A stretch of DNA of 6,423 nt, from positions 1-6,423 of the forward strand of contig DAIBYH010000032.1 in the NCBI GenBank assembly GCA_027424065.1, in the 5' to 3' direction. Below are positions 5,745 to 6,423 of the stretch, in pieces. The stretch comes from Candidatus Parcubacteria bacterium. GTDB lineage: Bacteria; Patescibacteriota; Minisyncoccia; UBA6257; 2-01-FULL-56-20. A program made the position numbers and the translations under genes. Under the pieces are notes generated by a model. That model was not told the DNA's origin and made no database searches. It saw only the letters and a program-made list of their open reading frames with translations. Each line of letters begins with the position of its first letter. Positions within the stretch are counted from its first letter, which is position 1.

Positions 5745-6080
5745 ATGCCGAGCGAATATCCCAAACTGGTCCGCGACCGCATTCCGGAGATCATCAAAGA
5801 GGATACCGGCATGGAGCCGGAATGCCGTACGCTTTCCGATGACGCAGAATTCCTCGAAGCTCTCCTTCAAAAAGCCGTGGAAGAGGCATCCGAACTGCGC
5901 CATTCCTCCGAGACCGGCGATCTTGAAGAAGAGCTGGCGGACCTCTCCGAGGTCATCGACGCCATCCTCGCCCTGAAGGGCAGAGTCACCGAAGACATCC
6001 GCAAGATCCAGGAGCAAAAGCGCGAAAAGCGCGGCGGTTTTGAAAAGCGCATTCTCATGCAGGAACCTCCGCGACGGTAA
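5745..6080 (+). CDS. MazG-superfamily NTP pyrophosphohydrolase (COG4997-like)
   Basis: This 111-residue all-alpha NTP pyrophosphohydrolase of the house-cleaning type is expected to cleave nucleoside triphosphates to monophosphate and pyrophosphate. The family opening YPKLVRDRIPEIIKED is at 5-20. The metal-binding acidic helices are E46-E47-x-x-E50 and E63-x-x-D66, and the conserved C-terminal stretch KREKRGGFEKRILM is at 92-105. The exact substrate cannot be told from sequence. The start at 5745 matches the family N-terminus; the frame is open upstream but that part overlaps prfA and does not resemble the family. It lies 14 bases after the prfA stop with no promoter or Shine-Dalgarno site between them, so it is probably co-transcribed with prfA. 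Its last 26 bases overlap the oppositely oriented Nudix gene. Confidence 0.9.
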   Translation: MPSEYPKLVRDRIPEIIKEDTGMEPECRTLSDDAEFLEALLQKAVEEASELRHSSETGDLEEELADLSEVIDAILALKGRVTEDIRKIQEQKREKRGGFEKRILMQEPPRR

Positions 6081-6423
6081 CGCTCTGCAGTACGTCCCCC
6101 TCCGGGCTGAACAGGAATTCGGCCCGTATTTTTTTGCCCGCAAGCACGAGCGGCACCCAGTGCGGATCATCAACCCACATCGATCCGAACGGAAGCTCTT
6201 CGATAAGATACCACTCCGGACGCATTTCTTCGGACTCGGACGGTTCCCCTGACCATTCCTCGGCAACGAAGATCCGGCAAAAATTGTCCCAGTCGGGATT
6301 TTCGTGAAAGCGGAATGTAAGTTCGCCGGCATCGCGCAGGTCGCCGGCAAGAACATCGATACCCGCCTCCTCCTTTACCTCGCGGACGGTCGCGGCCAGC
6401 ACATCCTCGCCGGGCGCGAGCTT
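6055..6423 (-). CDS. MTH1-like Nudix hydrolase (oxidised dNTP diphosphatase), 5' part missing
   Basis: The C-terminal 122 residues are visible; the start lies beyond the right edge. The Nudix box is present from its second residue: KLAPGED at the edge, then VREVKEEAGIDV, fitting G-x5-E-x7-REUxEExGU with the first Gly just outside. Further on, ESEEMRPEWYLIEELPFGSM and WVDDPHWVPLVL closely follow human MTH1 (EMRP, and MWxDD containing the Trp117/Asp119/Asp120 base-recognition residues). This points to hydrolysis of 8-oxo-dGTP, 2-oxo-dATP or related damaged nucleotides rather than a generic Nudix role; the substrate remains inferred. It converges on the MazG-like gene with a 26-base overlap of the 3' ends, and its TGA stop reads antisense within that gene. 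Confidence 0.92.
   Translation of the reverse strand, partial: KLAPGEDVLAATVREVKEEAGIDVLAGDLRDAGELTFRFHENPDWDNFCRIFVAEEWSGEPSESEEMRPEWYLIEELPFGSMWVDDPHWVPLVLAGKKIRAEFLFSPEGDVLQSVTVAEVPA

Noticed and set aside
6018..6050. GCGC-GAAAA-GCGC hairpin as terminator of the MazG-like gene
   Set aside because: The stem is only 4 bp, lies inside the coding region and has no following T-run.

Overview
The window most likely comes from a bacterium of the Candidate Phyla Radiation (Patescibacteria), possibly the Parcubacteria/Paceibacteria side. This is inferred from protein architecture, not from a marker-gene tree. The pointers are a short alanyl-tRNA synthetase (632 aa) that stops right after the editing domain, a primary sigma factor with a lysine-rich N-terminal tail, a release factor 1 reduced to its decoding and catalytic domains, very tight gene packing, and a near absence of Shine-Dalgarno sequences. 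Base composition is moderately GC-rich and the standard genetic code fits every gene.

Layout from left to right. Positions 1-1143 form a minus-strand block: a membrane-anchored SIMPL/DUF541 (YggE-like) protein, ribosomal protein L33 (rpmG), a strong intrinsic terminator, then tRNA-Trp(CCA) running off the left edge. Positions 1144-1586 are less settled. They hold a plus-strand promoter with a perfect TTGACA box, a strong Shine-Dalgarno site and the start of a Sec-type secreted protein. No frame has a stop codon before a bidirectional terminator at 1537-1564. Positions 1587-4874 carry alaS and the primary sigma factor gene rpoD on the minus strand, separated by a 95-base nested inverted repeat that includes the rpoD stop codon. 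From 4875 a divergent promoter region leads to prfA and, 14 bases later, a MazG-superfamily NTP pyrophosphohydrolase on the plus strand. The last of these collides tail-to-tail, with a 26-base overlap, with an MTH1-like Nudix hydrolase on the minus strand that runs off the right edge.

The genes are mostly information-processing housekeeping: transcription initiation (sigma), translation (tRNA-Trp, AlaRS, L33, RF1) and nucleotide-pool sanitation (MazG-like and Nudix enzymes), plus two envelope or secreted proteins of unknown role.

The most interesting pattern is regulatory. The SIMPL gene, rpmG and prfA each have a sigma70-type promoter whose -10 box lies 6-9 bases before the ATG, so transcripts should begin at or within about 3 bases of the start codon (leaderless). 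alaS and rpoD may follow the same pattern with weaker boxes. The secreted-protein ORF is the clear exception, with a promoter, a 5' leader and a Shine-Dalgarno site. The second most interesting point is the RF1 without domain 1, whose start is fixed by its promoter.
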